Assembly (NCBI RefSeq): GCF_030817655.1
Contig: NZ_JAUSZM010000003.1
Span: 2,170,001-2,234,000 of the forward strand
Length of the DNA stretch: 64,000 nt
Direction: 5' to 3'
Source of the DNA: Streptomyces sp. V4I2
GTDB taxonomy: Bacteria > Actinomycetota > Actinomycetes > Streptomycetales > Streptomycetaceae
This document shows, one piece after another, positions 44,825 to 54,356 of the stretch. Under the pieces are notes generated by a model. It searched no databases and was not told where the DNA came from. It worked only from the letters and a program-made list of their open reading frames with translations. Both the position numbers and the translations under genes were made by a program. Position 1 is the stretch's first letter; the number at the start of each line of letters is the position of its first letter.

Positions 44825-45976
44825 CTAACCGTGTGTCGTCGGCTGTGGATTTGTGGTGGCGGGTCGTGCGTTTCCCAAGGCATGGCGTACTTGGCGGTCG
44901 TTGTGAAGTACCAGTAAGGCGACGTCATCCGCCGGTGTGCCCCCGGCATGGCGCAGGAGCGCGCTGAAGACCGAGCCCAGGACGACCTGAGGGGCGGCGC
45001 CGGGGCTGCCGTGGACCGCCCGGGACAGTGCTTCGGACAGGGAAAAGAACCGGCCACACGCATCCCTCGCATCCTCGGCGCCGTCCGTGTGCAGGACCAG
45101 GGTCTCTCCCGGCAGCAGGTGGCCGCAGTGCAGCGCGGGCAGTTCGGCCGGCAGCGGGAACGGGCCGAGGGGCGGAAGGGGATCCGCACGGGCGAGCGGT
45201 TCGACCCGGATACCGCTCAGCAGATACGGCCACGGGTGACCGCAGTTCAGCGCCCGGACCTCGCCGTCCCGGCCGATCTCCAGCAGCAGTACGGTCACGA
45301 ACTCCTCGGCGACCGGGTTGTCGGACGCCGGTCCGGCCGACGGGTGCTCGGCGCGAGCGCGCTCGCGCAGGTGCCGGGCCAGGGCGCGTTCCAGCCGGCG
45401 CAGCACACCGTCGAGTCCGGCCTCGTCGTGGACGGCCTCGCGGAAGCTGCCGAGGACGGCGGCGGCGGTGCCGATCGCCCCGAGCCCGTGTCCGCGGACG
45501 TCACCCATCACCACCCGTACGCCGTGTTCGGTGGCGACCACCTCGTACAGATCGCCGCCGATGATCGCCCCACGGTCCGCGGACAGCTGGGCGGCGGCGA
45601 TGTTCAGCCCTTCGACGCGCGGCGGCAGCGGCCGCAACAGCACACGCTGGGCGGCGCCCGCGACCTGCCGGGCCTGCCGGAGCTCGCGCATCAAGGTGTG
45701 CCGGACATGGAGGATCAGCCCGGTGCCGACGGCGAAGAAGACCGCGCTGGTGACGACGCGCGCGCCCAAGCCGTTCTGCTGGGCGAGCGGACACACCAGC
45801 TTGTACGTGATCGCGACGGCGCCCCAGGCCGTGGGCAACCCGAGCGAGATCGCCCGCCGCGGCGACCGACGGGCACTGGTCCGGAGCCACCCGGGAAGGC
45901 AGCGGTGACCGGGCCCCCGTGAGTCCGTCCGGGTCCGCCCTGCCCTGCGGAGCGCCCCAGCCTTGATGCGGATCAT
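44825..45976 (-). CDS. PP2C-type (SpoIIE-like) serine phosphatase with N-terminal membrane helices
   Basis: 383 aa from the ATG at 45976. Two N-terminal hydrophobic helices (AISLGLPTAWGAVAITYKLVCPL and VVTSAVFFAVGTGLILHV, ~49-100), then a PP2C domain with metal Asp residues GGDLYEVV and VMGDVRGHGLGA, and LLPGETLVLHTDGAEDARD with DDVALLVL at the end. Dephosphorylates anti-anti-sigma or related proteins in many Streptomyces systems. No sigma or kinase partner next to it. Single minus-strand gene between the NsdA-like regulator and pheT. Confidence 0.88.
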   Translation of the reverse strand: MIRIKAGALRRAGRTRTDSRGPGHRCLPGWLRTSARRSPRRAISLGLPTAWGAVAITYKLVCPLAQQNGLGARVVTSAVFFAVGTGLILHVRHTLMRELRQARQVAGAAQRVLLRPLPPRVEGLNIAAAQLSADRGAIIGGDLYEVVATEHGVRVVMGDVRGHGLGAIGTAAAVLGSFREAVHDEAGLDGVLRRLERALARHLRERARAEHPSAGPASDNPVAEEFVTVLLLEIGRDGEVRALNCGHPWPYLLSGIRVEPLARADPLPPLGPFPLPAELPALHCGHLLPGETLVLHTDGAEDARDACGRFFSLSEALSRAVHGSPGAAPQVVLGSVFSALLRHAGGTPADDVALLVLHNDRQVRHALGNARPATTNPQPTTHG

Positions 45977-46113
45977 GCCGATGGCCCCCCAATTAGGCCT
46001 GCCAGCGCAATCGGACCGACCCCGAAAGGCCGGTCCGATTCTGTCGACCATATGACCCAGTAGGGCCACATCACTGGGAGAACTCACCCGATTGAGTGAG
46101 ATGGGGGGTGTGG

Positions 46114-46160
46114 GGGGGGCTACGCCCCCCACTAGGGGCGCGGGGAACTGCGCGACGCAG
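46114..46160. repeat. Degenerate Streptomyces 3'-end repeat (copy 4) directly after pheT
   Basis: On the minus strand, GCTGCGTCGCGCAGTTCCCC then GCGCCCCTAGTGGGGGGCG begins immediately after the pheT stop. A strong hairpin GGGGGGC TAC GCCCCCC (46114-46130) lies at its end. It is in the place of a terminator for pheST. Confidence 0.75.
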
Positions 46161-48671
46161 CTAACTCCGCAGAACCGCCCCCGTACGCTCACCCGCCAGC
46201 GCAACCGCCGCATCCCGGGCCGCCGACGCCTCATCCACGGTCAGCGTCCGGTCGACCGCCCGGAACCGCAACGCATAGGCCAGCGACTTCTTGCCCTCAC
46301 CGAGCTGCTCGGCGTTCTCGTACACGTCGAACAACCGGATCGCCTCCAGCAGTTCGCCCGCACCCTCACGCAGCGAGGCCTCCACATCGGCGTGCGGTAC
46401 GAACTTGTCGACCACCAGCGCGACATCCTGCGTGGCGACGGGGAACGTCGAGATGCTCGGCGCCTGCGGAATCGCGTCGCCCACCTGCTCCACCGCATCC
46501 AGGTCCAGCTCCATCGCACAGGTGCGTGCGGGCAGGCCCAGCGCCTTCAGCACCCGCGGGTGCAGCTCACCCGCGTGACCGACAACCCGCTCGGCACCGT
46601 CCGCGACGACCGCCAGCTCGGCGCACCGCCCCGGGTGCCACGGCCCGTACTGCCCGCTGCGGACGACCAGTTCGGCACCGGCCTCACGCGCCACCGTGCG
46701 CGCCGCCTCGATCGCGTCGGCCCAGTCGGCCGGCCGGCCCTTGCCCCACCAGCCGGCCTGCTCGCGGGAGCCCGCCAGGACGGCGGCGACGTGCCGCGGC
46801 TGTTCGGGCAGCGCGGCGTTCAGCTCCGCGATCTCCTCGTCGGTCGGACGCCGGTCGACGGGCGGCGAGACGGCGACCCGCTGCTCCTCGCGCGGGAGGA
46901 AGACCAGACCGGTCTCGAACAACGCCGCGTCGTGCGAGCCCCGGCCGTCGTTGCGCCGCAAGGCACCGAGCAGGCCCGGCAGCAGCGACGTACGAAGGGC
47001 CGGCTCCTCGTCGTTGAGCGGGTTGACCAGCGTGACGACCCGGCGGGCCGGGTCGTCGGCCGCGAGGCCGAGCTGGTCGAAGACCTGCTCGCTGACGAAC
47101 GGGTAGTTCGGCGCCTCGACGTACCCGGCACCGGCCAGCACCCGGCCGACGCGGCGGTGCAGCCGCTGCCGGTGGGTCAGACCGCGGCCGGACGGCGGCT
47201 TGGGCAGCGTGGAGGGCAGGTTCTCGTAGCCCTCCAGCCGGATGACCTCTTCGGCCAGGTCGTTGACCTCGGCGAGGTCGGGCCGCCAGGACGGCCCGGT
47301 GACGATCAGCTCGTCCTGCCCGTACACGTCGCAGCCGACCTCCTGGAGGCGGCGTACGACGGTCTCGCGGCCGTACTCGACACCCGCGACCTTGTCCGGG
47401 TGGTCGGCCGCGACGGCGATGGTGTGCGGCGCGGACGGCGAGATGACCTCGGTGACGCCGGCCTCGGCGGTGCCGCCCGCGAGCAGCACCAGAAGGTCGA
47501 CGGTGCGCTGGGCGGCGGCGGAGGCCGCCTGCGGGTCGACGCCGCGCTCGAAGCGCTTGGACGCCTCGGAGGACAGCTTGTGGCGGCGGGCCGTACGGGC
47601 GATGGAGACCGCGTTGAAGTGCGCGGCCTCGATCACGATGTCGGTCGTGCCCTCGGCCTCGGTGTGATCGGCGATCTCCGTGTTGGCGCCGCCCATGACA
47701 CCGGCGAGGCCGATCGGGCCGCGCTCGTCGGTGATCACCAGGTCCTCGGCGTGCAGGGTGCGGGTGACGCCGTCGAGGGTGACGATCTTCTCGCCCTCCT
47801 CGGCCCGGCGGACGCCGATGGTGCCCTGGACGAGGGAGCGGTCGTAGGCGTGCAGTGGCTGGCCGAGCTCCATCATCACGTAGTTCGTGACGTCGACGGC
47901 GAGCGAGATCGGGCGCATGCCGACCTTCTGCAGCCGGCGCTGGAGCCAGATCGGGGAGCGCGCCTCGGGGCTCAGGCCGGTGACGGTGCGGGCCGTGAAG
48001 CGGTCGCAGCCGACGGGGTCGAGGACCTGTACCGGGTAGCCGAAGGCGTTCGGCCCGGGGACGTCGAGCAGTGCCGGGTCGCTCAGCGGCAGGCCGTAGG
48101 CGATGGCGGTCTCGCGGGCGACGCCGCGGATGGACAGACAGTCGCCGCGGTTGGCGGTGACGGCGATGTCCAGGACCTCGTCGACCAGTTCGAGCAGCTC
48201 GATGGCGTCCTTGCCGACCTCGGTCTCCGGCGGCAGCACGATGATGCCGTGGCTGCCGTCGTCGCCCATGCCCAGCTCGTCGCCGGAGCAGATCATGCCG
48301 TGGGACGTCTTGCCGTACGTCTTGCGGGCGGCGATCGAGAAGCCGCCGGGCAGCGTGGCGCCGGGGAGCACCACGACGACCTTGTCGCCGACCGCGAAGT
48401 TGCGGGCGCCGCAGACGATCTCCTGTGGCTCGCCGGTGCCGTTGGCCTGGCCGACGTCGACCGTGCAGAAGCGGATCGGCTTCTTGAAGCCCTCCAGCTC
48501 CTCGATGGTCAGCACCTGGCCGACGACGAGGGGGCCCTTGAGGTCGGCGCCAAGGTGCTCGACGGTCTCGACCTCGAGACCGGCCGAAATGAGCTTGGCC
48601 TGGACGTCACGCCCGGTCTGAGTGGCCGGCAGGTCGACGTACTCCCGCAGCCAGGAAAGCGGGACCCGCAT
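46161..48671 (-). CDS. pheT: Phenylalanyl-tRNA synthetase beta subunit
   Basis: 836 aa. N-terminal [16 protein letters not shown], tRNA-binding domain with [30 protein letters not shown]3/B4 editing region, B5 and C-terminal FDX-ACB domain ([27 protein letters not shown]). Forms the (alpha-beta)2 enzyme charging tRNA-Phe. Its ATG overlaps the pheS stop by 1 nt (TGATG), giving tight coupling. Ends in a repeat hairpin. Confidence 0.97.
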   Translation of the reverse strand: MRVPLSWLREYVDLPATQTGRDVQAKLISAGLEVETVEHLGADLKGPLVVGQVLTIEELEGFKKPIRFCTVDVGQANGTGEPQEIVCGARNFAVGDKVVVVLPGATLPGGFSIAARKTYGKTSHGMICSGDELGMGDDGSHGIIVLPPETEVGKDAIELLELVDEVLDIAVTANRGDCLSIRGVARETAIAYGLPLSDPALLDVPGPNAFGYPVQVLDPVGCDRFTARTVTGLSPEARSPIWLQRRLQKVGMRPISLAVDVTNYVMMELGQPLHAYDRSLVQGTIGVRRAEEGEKIVTLDGVTRTLHAEDLVITDERGPIGLAGVMGGANTEIADHTEAEGTTDIVIEAAHFNAVSIARTARRHKLSSEASKRFERGVDPQAASAAAQRTVDLLVLLAGGTAEAGVTEVISPSAPHTIAVAADHPDKVAGVEYGRETVVRRLQEVGCDVYGQDELIVTGPSWRPDLAEVNDLAEEVIRLEGYENLPSTLPKPPSGRGLTHRQRLHRRVGRVLAGAGYVEAPNYPFVSEQVFDQLGLAADDPARRVVTLVNPLNDEEPALRTSLLPGLLGALRRNDGRGSHDAALFETGLVFLPREEQRVAVSPPVDRRPTDEEIAELNAALPEQPRHVAAVLAGSREQAGWWGKGRPADWADAIEAARTVAREAGAELVVRSGQYGPWHPGRCAELAVVADGAERVVGHAGELHPRVLKALGLPARTCAMELDLDAVEQVGDAIPQAPSISTFPVATQDVALVVDKFVPHADVEASLREGAGELLEAIRLFDVYENAEQLGEGKKSLAYALRFRAVDRTLTVDEASAARDAAVALAGERTGAVLRS

Positions 48672-49792
48672 CAGATCTCCATCCCGAACGGCCGGGTGAA
48701 CCGGACGTCACCCTCGACCATGTCTCGCATGTCCTCGACGTTGTGGCGGAACATCAGCATCCGCTCGATACCGAACCCGAAGGCGAAGCCGCTGTACTTC
48801 TCCGGGTCGACGCCGCAGGCGGTCAGCACCTTGGGGTTGACCATGCCGCAGCCGCCGAGCTCGATCCAGCCCTCGCTGGAGCAGGTGCGGCAGGGCCGGT
48901 CCGGGTTGCCGACGGACTCGCCGCGGCAGACGTAACACACCATGTCCATCTCGGCGGACGGCTCGGTGAACGGGAAGAAGTTGGGCCGCAGCCGGGTCTT
49001 CATGCCCTCGCCGAACAGCGACTGGACCATGTGGTCCAGGGTGCCCTTGAGGTCGGCCATGGTCAGGCCCTCGTCGATGGCGAGGAGCTCGACCTGGTGG
49101 AAGACGGGCGTGTGCGTGGCGTCCAGCTCGTCGGTGCGGTACACGCGGCCGGGGCAGATCACGTAGACCGGCAGCTCGCGCTCCAGCAGGGAGCGGATCT
49201 GCACGGGCGAGGTGTGGGTGCGCAGCACGACGCCGGACTCGGTGCCGCCGCCCTGGCCCTGCACGAAGAACGTGTCGGCCTCGCCGCGGGCCGGGTGGTC
49301 CGGGCCGATGTTGAGCGCGTCGAAGTTGAACCACTCGGCCTCGACCTGCGGGCCCTCGGCGACCTCGTAGCCCATGGCCACGAAGACGTCCTCGATGCGC
49401 TCGGAGAGCGTGGTGAGCGGGTGGCGGGCGCCGGCCGGTACGCGGTCGTACGGCAGCGTGACGTCCACCGCCTCCTCGACCAGCACCCGCTGGTCACGCT
49501 CGGCCTCCAGCTCCACCTGGCGGGCGGTGAGGGCCTTGTTCACCGCGCCACGGGCCTGGCCCACGCGCTTGCCGGCCTCGGCCTTGGCGTGCGGGGGCAG
49601 GGCGCCGATCTCGCGGTTGGCGAGGGCCAGCGGCGAGGTGCCGCCGGTGTGGGCGACCTTGGCCTCCTGGAGCGCGTCGAGGGAATCGGCGGCGGTGAAG
49701 GCGGCAAGCGCCTCGTCCCGCATGCGCTCGATCTCTTCCGGTTTCAACGCCTCGACCTCGACAGGGTCGTACGACTTGTTCGGTGCCGACAT
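48671..49792 (-). CDS. pheS: Phenylalanyl-tRNA synthetase alpha subunit
   Basis: 373 aa. Class II aaRS core: [28 protein letters not shown]-like [34 protein letters not shown] (motif 2), [12 protein letters not shown] and [13 protein letters not shown] (motif 3). Contains four Cys in [10 protein letters not shown] / CRTCSSEGW, a zinc-like ribbon not found in all PheS. Catalyses phenylalanyl-adenylate formation. Preceded by a 138-nt gap with TAGACT (49889-49894, minus strand) as a possible -10; no T-box seen. Confidence 0.97.
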   Translation of the reverse strand: MSAPNKSYDPVEVEALKPEEIERMRDEALAAFTAADSLDALQEAKVAHTGGTSPLALANREIGALPPHAKAEAGKRVGQARGAVNKALTARQVELEAERDQRVLVEEAVDVTLPYDRVPAGARHPLTTLSERIEDVFVAMGYEVAEGPQVEAEWFNFDALNIGPDHPARGEADTFFVQGQGGGTESGVVLRTHTSPVQIRSLLERELPVYVICPGRVYRTDELDATHTPVFHQVELLAIDEGLTMADLKGTLDHMVQSLFGEGMKTRLRPNFFPFTEPSAEMDMVCYVCRGESVGNPDRPCRTCSSEGWIELGGCGMVNPKVLTACGVDPEKYSGFAFGFGIERMLMFRHNVEDMRDMVEGDVRFTRPFGMEI

Positions 49793-49930
49793 CTCTTCCC
49801 GTGCTTCCGATTGGCTGGCTGGAGGTCCCCGTCACCGATCCATGGACGAATCGTCGCCGGCTTCGGGACACAAAGGTGCCAAAGGCCGAGTCTAACGGGG
49901 TGGGGATGGACGAATGCGCCCGCGGGCTGC

Positions 49931-51076
49931 TCAGGTCAGGTAGGCCGGAGCGCTCACGGGCAACGTAAATCGGAACTCGGCGCCGCCGCCGGGGGCGCGG
50001 CCGACCGTGATGGTGCCGCCGTGGGCCTCGACGATGCCCTTGACGATGTAGAGCCCGAGGCCGGTGCCGCCGCGCTTGCTGCCCCGCCAGAAGCGGGTGA
50101 AGACGCGGTTCATGGACTCCTCCGGGATGCCGGACCCCTCGTCGCTCACCGTGACCGACGTAGCAGCGTTTTCATGGCCTTCCCCCTCACGGGGAGACGC
50201 CGTAGCCGTGATGTCAATCGTGACGGTTCCCTCGCCGTGCCGCACCGCATTTTCCAGCAGGTTGCTGAGCACCTGGTCGATCTTGTCGGGGTCGGCCCAC
50301 AGGGCGGGCAGCGGCTGTTCGAGGCGCAGCAGGAACCGGTCGGCGGCCAGGCCCGCGGCGACGTACGCCTGGATGTGCCGCCCGACGGCGGCACCGATGT
50401 CGACGGGCTGGCGCCTGAGTTCCAGTCGCCCGGAGTCGATCCGGGAGATGTCGAGCAGCTCGGCGATGAGCCGGGTGACCCGGTCGGCGTCGGCGTCGAC
50501 GGTCTCCAGCATCAGCCGCTTCTGGTCGTCGGTGAAGCGTTCCCACTTGGCGAGCAGGGTGGCCGTGAACCCCTTGACCGAGGTGAGCGGCGAGCGCAGT
50601 TCGTGCGCGACGGTGGCGATCAGTTCGGCGTGGCTGCGCTCGGTGCGGCGGCGGGCCTCGGTGTCGCGGAGGGAGACGACGACCCGGCGGACGGGTCCGG
50701 TGGGACGGGTGCGCACGTACTTCGCGGAGACCAGCACCTCACGCCCCCCGGGAAGCAGCAGATTGCACTCGGGCTGCCCCACCCTGATGGCGAGCCCGCC
50801 GTACGGATCGGTCAGCTGCCACCAGCGCCTGCCCTCCAGGTCCTCTAACGGCAAAGCCTTCTCCAGCCGCCGGCCGAGGGCGTCCTCGGCGGGCAGGTCG
50901 GTGATCCTGGCCGCGGCGGCGTTGAAACAGATCACGTGCCCGTGCTCGTCCGCGACGACCAGTCCGTCGGGCAACTGGTCGGGATCGATGCCGAGCTCGG
51001 CGAGATCACCGGGCCGGGACGCGGGCGGGCGCCGTACGTCCCGTGCTTCCGGTGCGCTGCTCGTGCCGACGCTCAT
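49931..51076 (-). CDS. PAS-domain sensor histidine kinase (cytosolic)
   Basis: 381 aa from the ATG at 51076 (MSVGTSSAPEARDVRRPP). PAS domain (~30-145: LPDGLVVADEHGHVICFNAAAARITDLPAEDALGRRL), HisKA box ATVAHELRSPLTSVKGF, HATPase with N (LLENAVRHG), G1 (SDEGSGIPEE) and G2 (GGTGLGLYIVKGIVEAHGG). No TM segments, so it senses an internal cue. No response regulator is adjacent: it is an orphan kinase inside the translation gene block. Position upstream of pheS may reflect read-through. Confidence 0.92.
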   Translation of the reverse strand: MSVGTSSAPEARDVRRPPASRPGDLAELGIDPDQLPDGLVVADEHGHVICFNAAAARITDLPAEDALGRRLEKALPLEDLEGRRWWQLTDPYGGLAIRVGQPECNLLLPGGREVLVSAKYVRTRPTGPVRRVVVSLRDTEARRRTERSHAELIATVAHELRSPLTSVKGFTATLLAKWERFTDDQKRLMLETVDADADRVTRLIAELLDISRIDSGRLELRRQPVDIGAAVGRHIQAYVAAGLAADRFLLRLEQPLPALWADPDKIDQVLSNLLENAVRHGEGTVTIDITATASPREGEGHENAATSVTVSDEGSGIPEESMNRVFTRFWRGSKRGGTGLGLYIVKGIVEAHGGTITVGRAPGGGAEFRFTLPVSAPAYLT

Positions 51077-51128
51077 CCCCGTACCCCACCTCTCAGGCGT
51101 CTGAGGGGCTCCCGAGCTGGTCACCCTA

Positions 51129-51992
51129 CTAGCTCTCGGTGACGGAGCGGCACCCTCCGGAGGCGCGCTGTGCACGGGCTGACGCATAGAGACATACGGC
51201 GGCGGCGGTGGCCAGGTTCAGGCTCTCGGCCTTCCCGTGGATCGGAACGCGCACCACGGCGTCCGCGAGTGCGCGGGTCTCCTCGGGGAGTCCCCAGGCC
51301 TCGTTCCCGAACACCCAGGCGGTCGGCCCGCCCATGGTTCCCTTGTCGAGCTCGTCGTCGAGGTCGTCCGTCCCGGCGCCGTCGGCGGCGAGGATGCGCA
51401 CCCCGGCGTCCTTCAGACCGGCCACGGCCCGCTCGACGGGCACACCGACGGCGACGGGGAGGTGGAAGAGGGAGCCCACGGAGGCCCGCACGGCCTTGGG
51501 GTTGTACAGGTCGACGGAGGCGTCGGTCAGGACGACGGCCTCGGCACCGGCGGCGTCGGCGCACCGCAGGACGGTGCCGGCGTTCCCGGGGTCGCGCACG
51601 TGCGCGAGCACGGCGACCAGCTTGGGCCGGGCGTCGAGGATGTCCTCGAAGGGCGTGTCGAGGAACCGGCAGATCCCGACGAGGCCCTGCGGGGTGACGG
51701 TCGTGGAGATGTCGGCGATGACCTGCTCGTCGGCGAGGTGCACCCGCGCCCCCGCGGCACGGGCCTCACCGATGATGTCGGCGTACCGCTCCGCCGCGTC
51801 CGGCGTGGCGAAGAGCTCGACCAGCGTGTCCGCGTGCGCCGCCGCCTCCCGCACAGCCTGCGGCCCCTCCGCGAGAAACAGCCGCTCCTTCCCCCGGAAG
51901 TTCCGCTTGGCAAGCCGCCGGGCGGCGAGGACGCGGGGGGACCGCGGGGAGATGAGCTCGGGGGTGACGGGCACGGGACTCACCTTCAGCAA
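51129..51992 (-). CDS. SpoU/TrmH-family RNA 2'-O-methyltransferase
   Basis: 287 aa. SPOUT motifs: HVRDPGNAGTVLRCADAAG (motif 1), WVFGNEAWGLPEE (motif 2) and PIHGKAESLNLATAAAVCLY (motif 3). An N-terminal substrate-binding domain (LAKRNFRGKERLFLAEGPQAVREA) matches 23S rRNA 2'-O-methyltransferases of the TsnR/RlmB type. Uses SAM to methylate a ribose of rRNA or tRNA. The apparent start is TTG at 51992; GTG at 51983 is a shorter choice. Follows rplT after a strong terminator. Confidence 0.92.
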   Translation of the reverse strand: MLKVSPVPVTPELISPRSPRVLAARRLAKRNFRGKERLFLAEGPQAVREAAAHADTLVELFATPDAAERYADIIGEARAAGARVHLADEQVIADISTTVTPQGLVGICRFLDTPFEDILDARPKLVAVLAHVRDPGNAGTVLRCADAAGAEAVVLTDASVDLYNPKAVRASVGSLFHLPVAVGVPVERAVAGLKDAGVRILAADGAGTDDLDDELDKGTMGGPTAWVFGNEAWGLPEETRALADAVVRVPIHGKAESLNLATAAAVCLYASARAQRASGGCRSVTES

Positions 51993-52072
51993 CTACTTTC
52001 CGCCGCAACGGCGATCGACCACGACGGCGGAATTCGGCGGTGCCGAACCCACCGGTACACCAGGGAACGCAA

Positions 52073-52104
52073 CGGACCCGCAGGCCTCAAAGCCTACGGG
52101 TCCG
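52073..52104 (-). terminator. Strong hairpin terminator after rplT
   Basis: On the minus strand CGGACCCGTAGGC pairs with GCCTGCGGGTCCG (13-bp stem with one U-G wobble) around a 6-nt loop, then TT. It lies about 30 nt past the rplT stop, separating infC-rpmI-rplT from the methyltransferase gene. Confidence 0.8.
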
Positions 52105-52135
52105 AAAGTCACGTCGGCCAAAGCCAGCGCTGGCG

Positions 52136-52519
52136 TCACGCAGCCTTCGGCGCGTTGACGTCGCTCGGCAGCGCCTTCTGGGCCACCTCGACGAGCGCCG
52201 CGAAGGCACCGGCGTCGTTGACGGCCAGCTCGGCCAGGATCTTGCGGTCGACCTCGACGTTCGCCGCCTTCAGGCCCTGGATGAAGCGGTTGTACGTGAT
52301 GCCGTTGGCGCGGGCAGCGGCGTTGATGCGCTGGATCCACAGCTGGCGGAAGTCACCCTTGCGCTTCTTGCGGTCGTTGTAGTTGTAGACCAGCGAGTGG
52401 GTGACCTGCTCCTTGGCCTTGCGGTACAGGCGCGAACGCTGACCGCGGTAGCCGGAGGCCGCCTCGAGGATCGCCCGGCGCTTCTTGTGGGCGTTGACTG
52501 CCCGCTTGACGCGTGCCAC
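52136..52519 (-). CDS. rplT: 50S ribosomal protein L20
   Basis: 127 aa, typical length. [30 protein letters not shown] and [21 protein letters not shown] are the family pattern. It binds 23S rRNA early in large-subunit assembly; in some bacteria it represses its own operon. Last gene of infC-rpmI-rplT, 112 nt after rpmI. AAGGAG before the start. Confidence 0.98.
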   Translation of the reverse strand: MARVKRAVNAHKKRRAILEAASGYRGQRSRLYRKAKEQVTHSLVYNYNDRKKRKGDFRQLWIQRINAAARANGITYNRFIQGLKAANVEVDRKILAELAVNDAGAFAALVEVAQKALPSDVNAPKAA

Positions 52520-52631
52520 TTGTTAACTCCTTGTAGCGGGGCCGTGGTGGTCTTCACACGGCCCGAAATCGATTGGGTCCCGGTCCAGACGTACGGCGCT
52601 GGGTGATCGGAGGATCAACCGCGCCGCCGCG

Positions 52632-52826
52632 TCACTTGCCGAGAAGCTTCTTGATCTTCTTGGCGTCGCCCGGGGCCATCTCGGCGTTGCCGGTGAGGCG
52701 ACGCGTAACGCGGGACGACTTGTGCTCGAGCAGGTGGCGCTTGCCGGCACGCTCTCGGAGCACCTTGCCGGAGCCGGTGATCTTGAAGCGCTTGCTGGCA
52801 CCGCTGTGCGACTTGTTCTTCGGCAT
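52632..52826 (-). CDS. rpmI: 50S ribosomal protein L35
   Basis: 64 aa from the ATG at 52826 ([20 protein letters not shown]), with a GAGGAGA SD. Very basic, family sequence [16 protein letters not shown]. Structural protein of the large ribosomal subunit. Second gene of the infC operon. Confidence 0.98.
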   Translation of the reverse strand: MPKNKSHSGASKRFKITGSGKVLRERAGKRHLLEHKSSRVTRRLTGNAEMAPGDAKKIKKLLGK

Positions 52827-52938
52827 AGCGCCGTTCTCTCCTCGTCGGTGGCGCTCCGGTGCCCGGTCACGAAAACCGGGCACTGTGGAGCGTCGCTCTT
52901 GTATCGGTTACGTCCTCGGGGACTCGCGTCCCCCGGGA

Positions 52939-53607
52939 TCACGCCTCGGCGGGAGCCTCGGCCTGAGCCTCGACTTCTTCCTCGGCACCCTCGGCATCCT
53001 CGGACTCCGCGGCGTTCTGCGACTTGCCGGGGTTGGCCTTCGCTTCTGCCTTGCGGGCTTCCTGGGCCTGGCGGGCCTCGGCCATCGCCTCGGTCTTCTT
53101 CTTGTGCGGACCGAGGACCATGATCATGTTTCGGCCGTCCTGCTTCGGGTTCGACTCCACGAACCCGAGGTCGGCCACGTCCTCCGCGAGACGCTGCAGC
53201 AGTCGGTAGCCGAGTTCCGGCCGGGACTGCTCGCGACCACGGAACATGATCGTGATCTTGACCTTGTCGCCCTGCTTGAGGAACCGAACGACGTGACCCT
53301 TCTTGGTGTCATAGTCGTGCGGGTCGATCTTCGGCCGGAGCTTCATCTCCTTGATGACCGTGTGCGCCTGGTTCTTGCGCGCCTCACGGGCCTTCATGGC
53401 CGACTCGTACTTGAACTTCCCGTAGTCCATGAGCTTGCACACAGGCGGACGGGCGGTCGCCGCCACCTCGACCAGGTCCAGGTCGTACTCCTGCGCAAGC
53501 TCCAGTGCCTTGGCCAGGGGGACAATGCCCACTTGCTCGCCACTGGGACCGACAAGTCGCACCTCTGGAACGCGAATCCGGTCGTTGATGCGGGGCTCGG
53601 CGCTGAT
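52939..53607 (-). CDS. infC: Translation initiation factor IF-3 with an ATC start codon
   Basis: 222 aa. IF3 N-domain ([25 protein letters not shown]...[24 protein letters not shown]), linker and C-domain ([52 protein letters not shown]), then an acidic Ala/Glu-rich tail of ~45 residues. Conserved codons extend upstream of the first ATG/GTG to an ATC at 53607, 4 nt behind GAGGAGG; no ATG or GTG occurs in the extended part before the SD. ATC/ATT starts are known for infC and allow IF3 to control its own translation by rejecting non-canonical start codons. Confidence 0.93.
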   Translation of the reverse strand: MSAEPRINDRIRVPEVRLVGPSGEQVGIVPLAKALELAQEYDLDLVEVAATARPPVCKLMDYGKFKYESAMKAREARKNQAHTVIKEMKLRPKIDPHDYDTKKGHVVRFLKQGDKVKITIMFRGREQSRPELGYRLLQRLAEDVADLGFVESNPKQDGRNMIMVLGPHKKKTEAMAEARQAQEARKAEAKANPGKSQNAAESEDAEGAEEEVEAQAEAPAEA

Positions 53608-53940
53608 GGATCCTCCTCGGTTAGCACCACACGGCCATCTGGCGGACGGCCGCGTTTGTCTCTGTTAGACAGACCTAACCGCGCCGAAGCACAAAAAATG
53701 CCCCGGACGATCACAAGGCGGGGCTCCAAGCACTACCGGAGCACCGCCGCGGTGATGCCGCGGGGCGCACATTCGGGCGACTCCATCGTCCGTACGGAAC
53801 GATGGTGGCCGCCTGACCGGGGTGACCCGCCGTCCCGGGGGACGGTCAGGTGGGAGATCGGAGCCTCCACTTGTGGGCCAGTCACACTTACACACGTGTA
53901 TCCGGCCGGTCGTCACACAAGGTTAGCAGCAACCCGGGGG
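53608..53940 (-). ncRNA. Candidate structured 5' leader (r-leader) of infC-rpmI-rplT
   Basis: More than 300 nt without a gene upstream of infC contain several inverted repeats, e.g. CATCGTTCCGTACGGACGATG (53785-53805, 9-bp arms) and GTTAG GTCTGT CTAAC just before the SD, and the internal terminator at 53693-53724. A pattern like this is consistent with regulation by L20 or IF3 as in other bacteria. Promoter not located. Confidence 0.55.
53693..53724 (-). terminator. Intrinsic terminator inside the infC leader (candidate attenuator)
   Basis: Minus strand GCCCCG (53724-53719), 13-nt loop, CGGGGC (53705-53700), then ATTTTTTG (53699-53692). It is 86 nt upstream of infC's start codon. One of only two strong U-tract terminators in the window, yet placed before a gene on its own strand. 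Confidence 0.75.
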
Positions 53941-53980
53941 TGGTGCGAACCGCCGTGCACCGGGGCCTATCGTGTGGGGC

Positions 53981-54355
53981 ATGAGTGACACCCCTGCCGA
54001 GTCCGCCGAGTCCGCCGCGGGCCCCGACTTCGACGACATGACCCGCGACATCGCCGAGGTCCCCGCCGTCGAGGTGATCGTGACGGTCGCCGTCAACCTG
54101 ATGAGCGCCGCCGCCGTGAAGCTCGGGCTGACGGAGGAGGGCGACAAGTACAAGGACCTGGACGAGGCCCGCAAGCTGGTGCACGCCCTCGCCGGCCTGC
54201 TGGACGCGAGCGCGACCGAGATCAGCTCCTTCCACGCGTCCCCGCTGCGCGACGGCCTGAAGTCGCTGCAGCTGGCGTTCCGCGAGGCGTCGCTCGTCCG
54301 GGACGAGCCGGGCCAGGGCCCCGGTGAGAAGTACACCGGCCCGATCTACGGCTGA
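53981..54355 (+). CDS. DUF1844 domain protein
   Basis: 124 aa from the ATG at 53981. Core VEVIVTVAVNLMSAAAVKLGLTEEGDKYKDLDEARKLVHALAGLLDAS matches DUF1844; C-terminal ISSFHASPLRDGLKSLQLAFREASLVRDEP. Widely conserved next to infC in actinobacteria, function unknown. No SD visible close to the ATG; may be leaderless. It converges with the SseB-like gene (1-nt gap). Acidic N-terminal tail (SAESAAGPDFDDMTRD). Confidence 0.9.
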   Translation: MSDTPAESAESAAGPDFDDMTRDIAEVPAVEVIVTVAVNLMSAAAVKLGLTEEGDKYKDLDEARKLVHALAGLLDASATEISSFHASPLRDGLKSLQLAFREASLVRDEPGQGPGEKYTGPIYG

Positions 54356-54356
54356 T

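Noticed and set aside
46092..48935. 947-codon open frame on the plus strand opposite pheT
   Set aside because: Antisense shadow of pheT, which has clear domains on the minus strand.
49793..49930. T-box or Phe leader attenuator before pheS
   Set aside because: No Phe-rich peptide, no T-box sequence and no terminator hairpin could be seen in the 138 nt.
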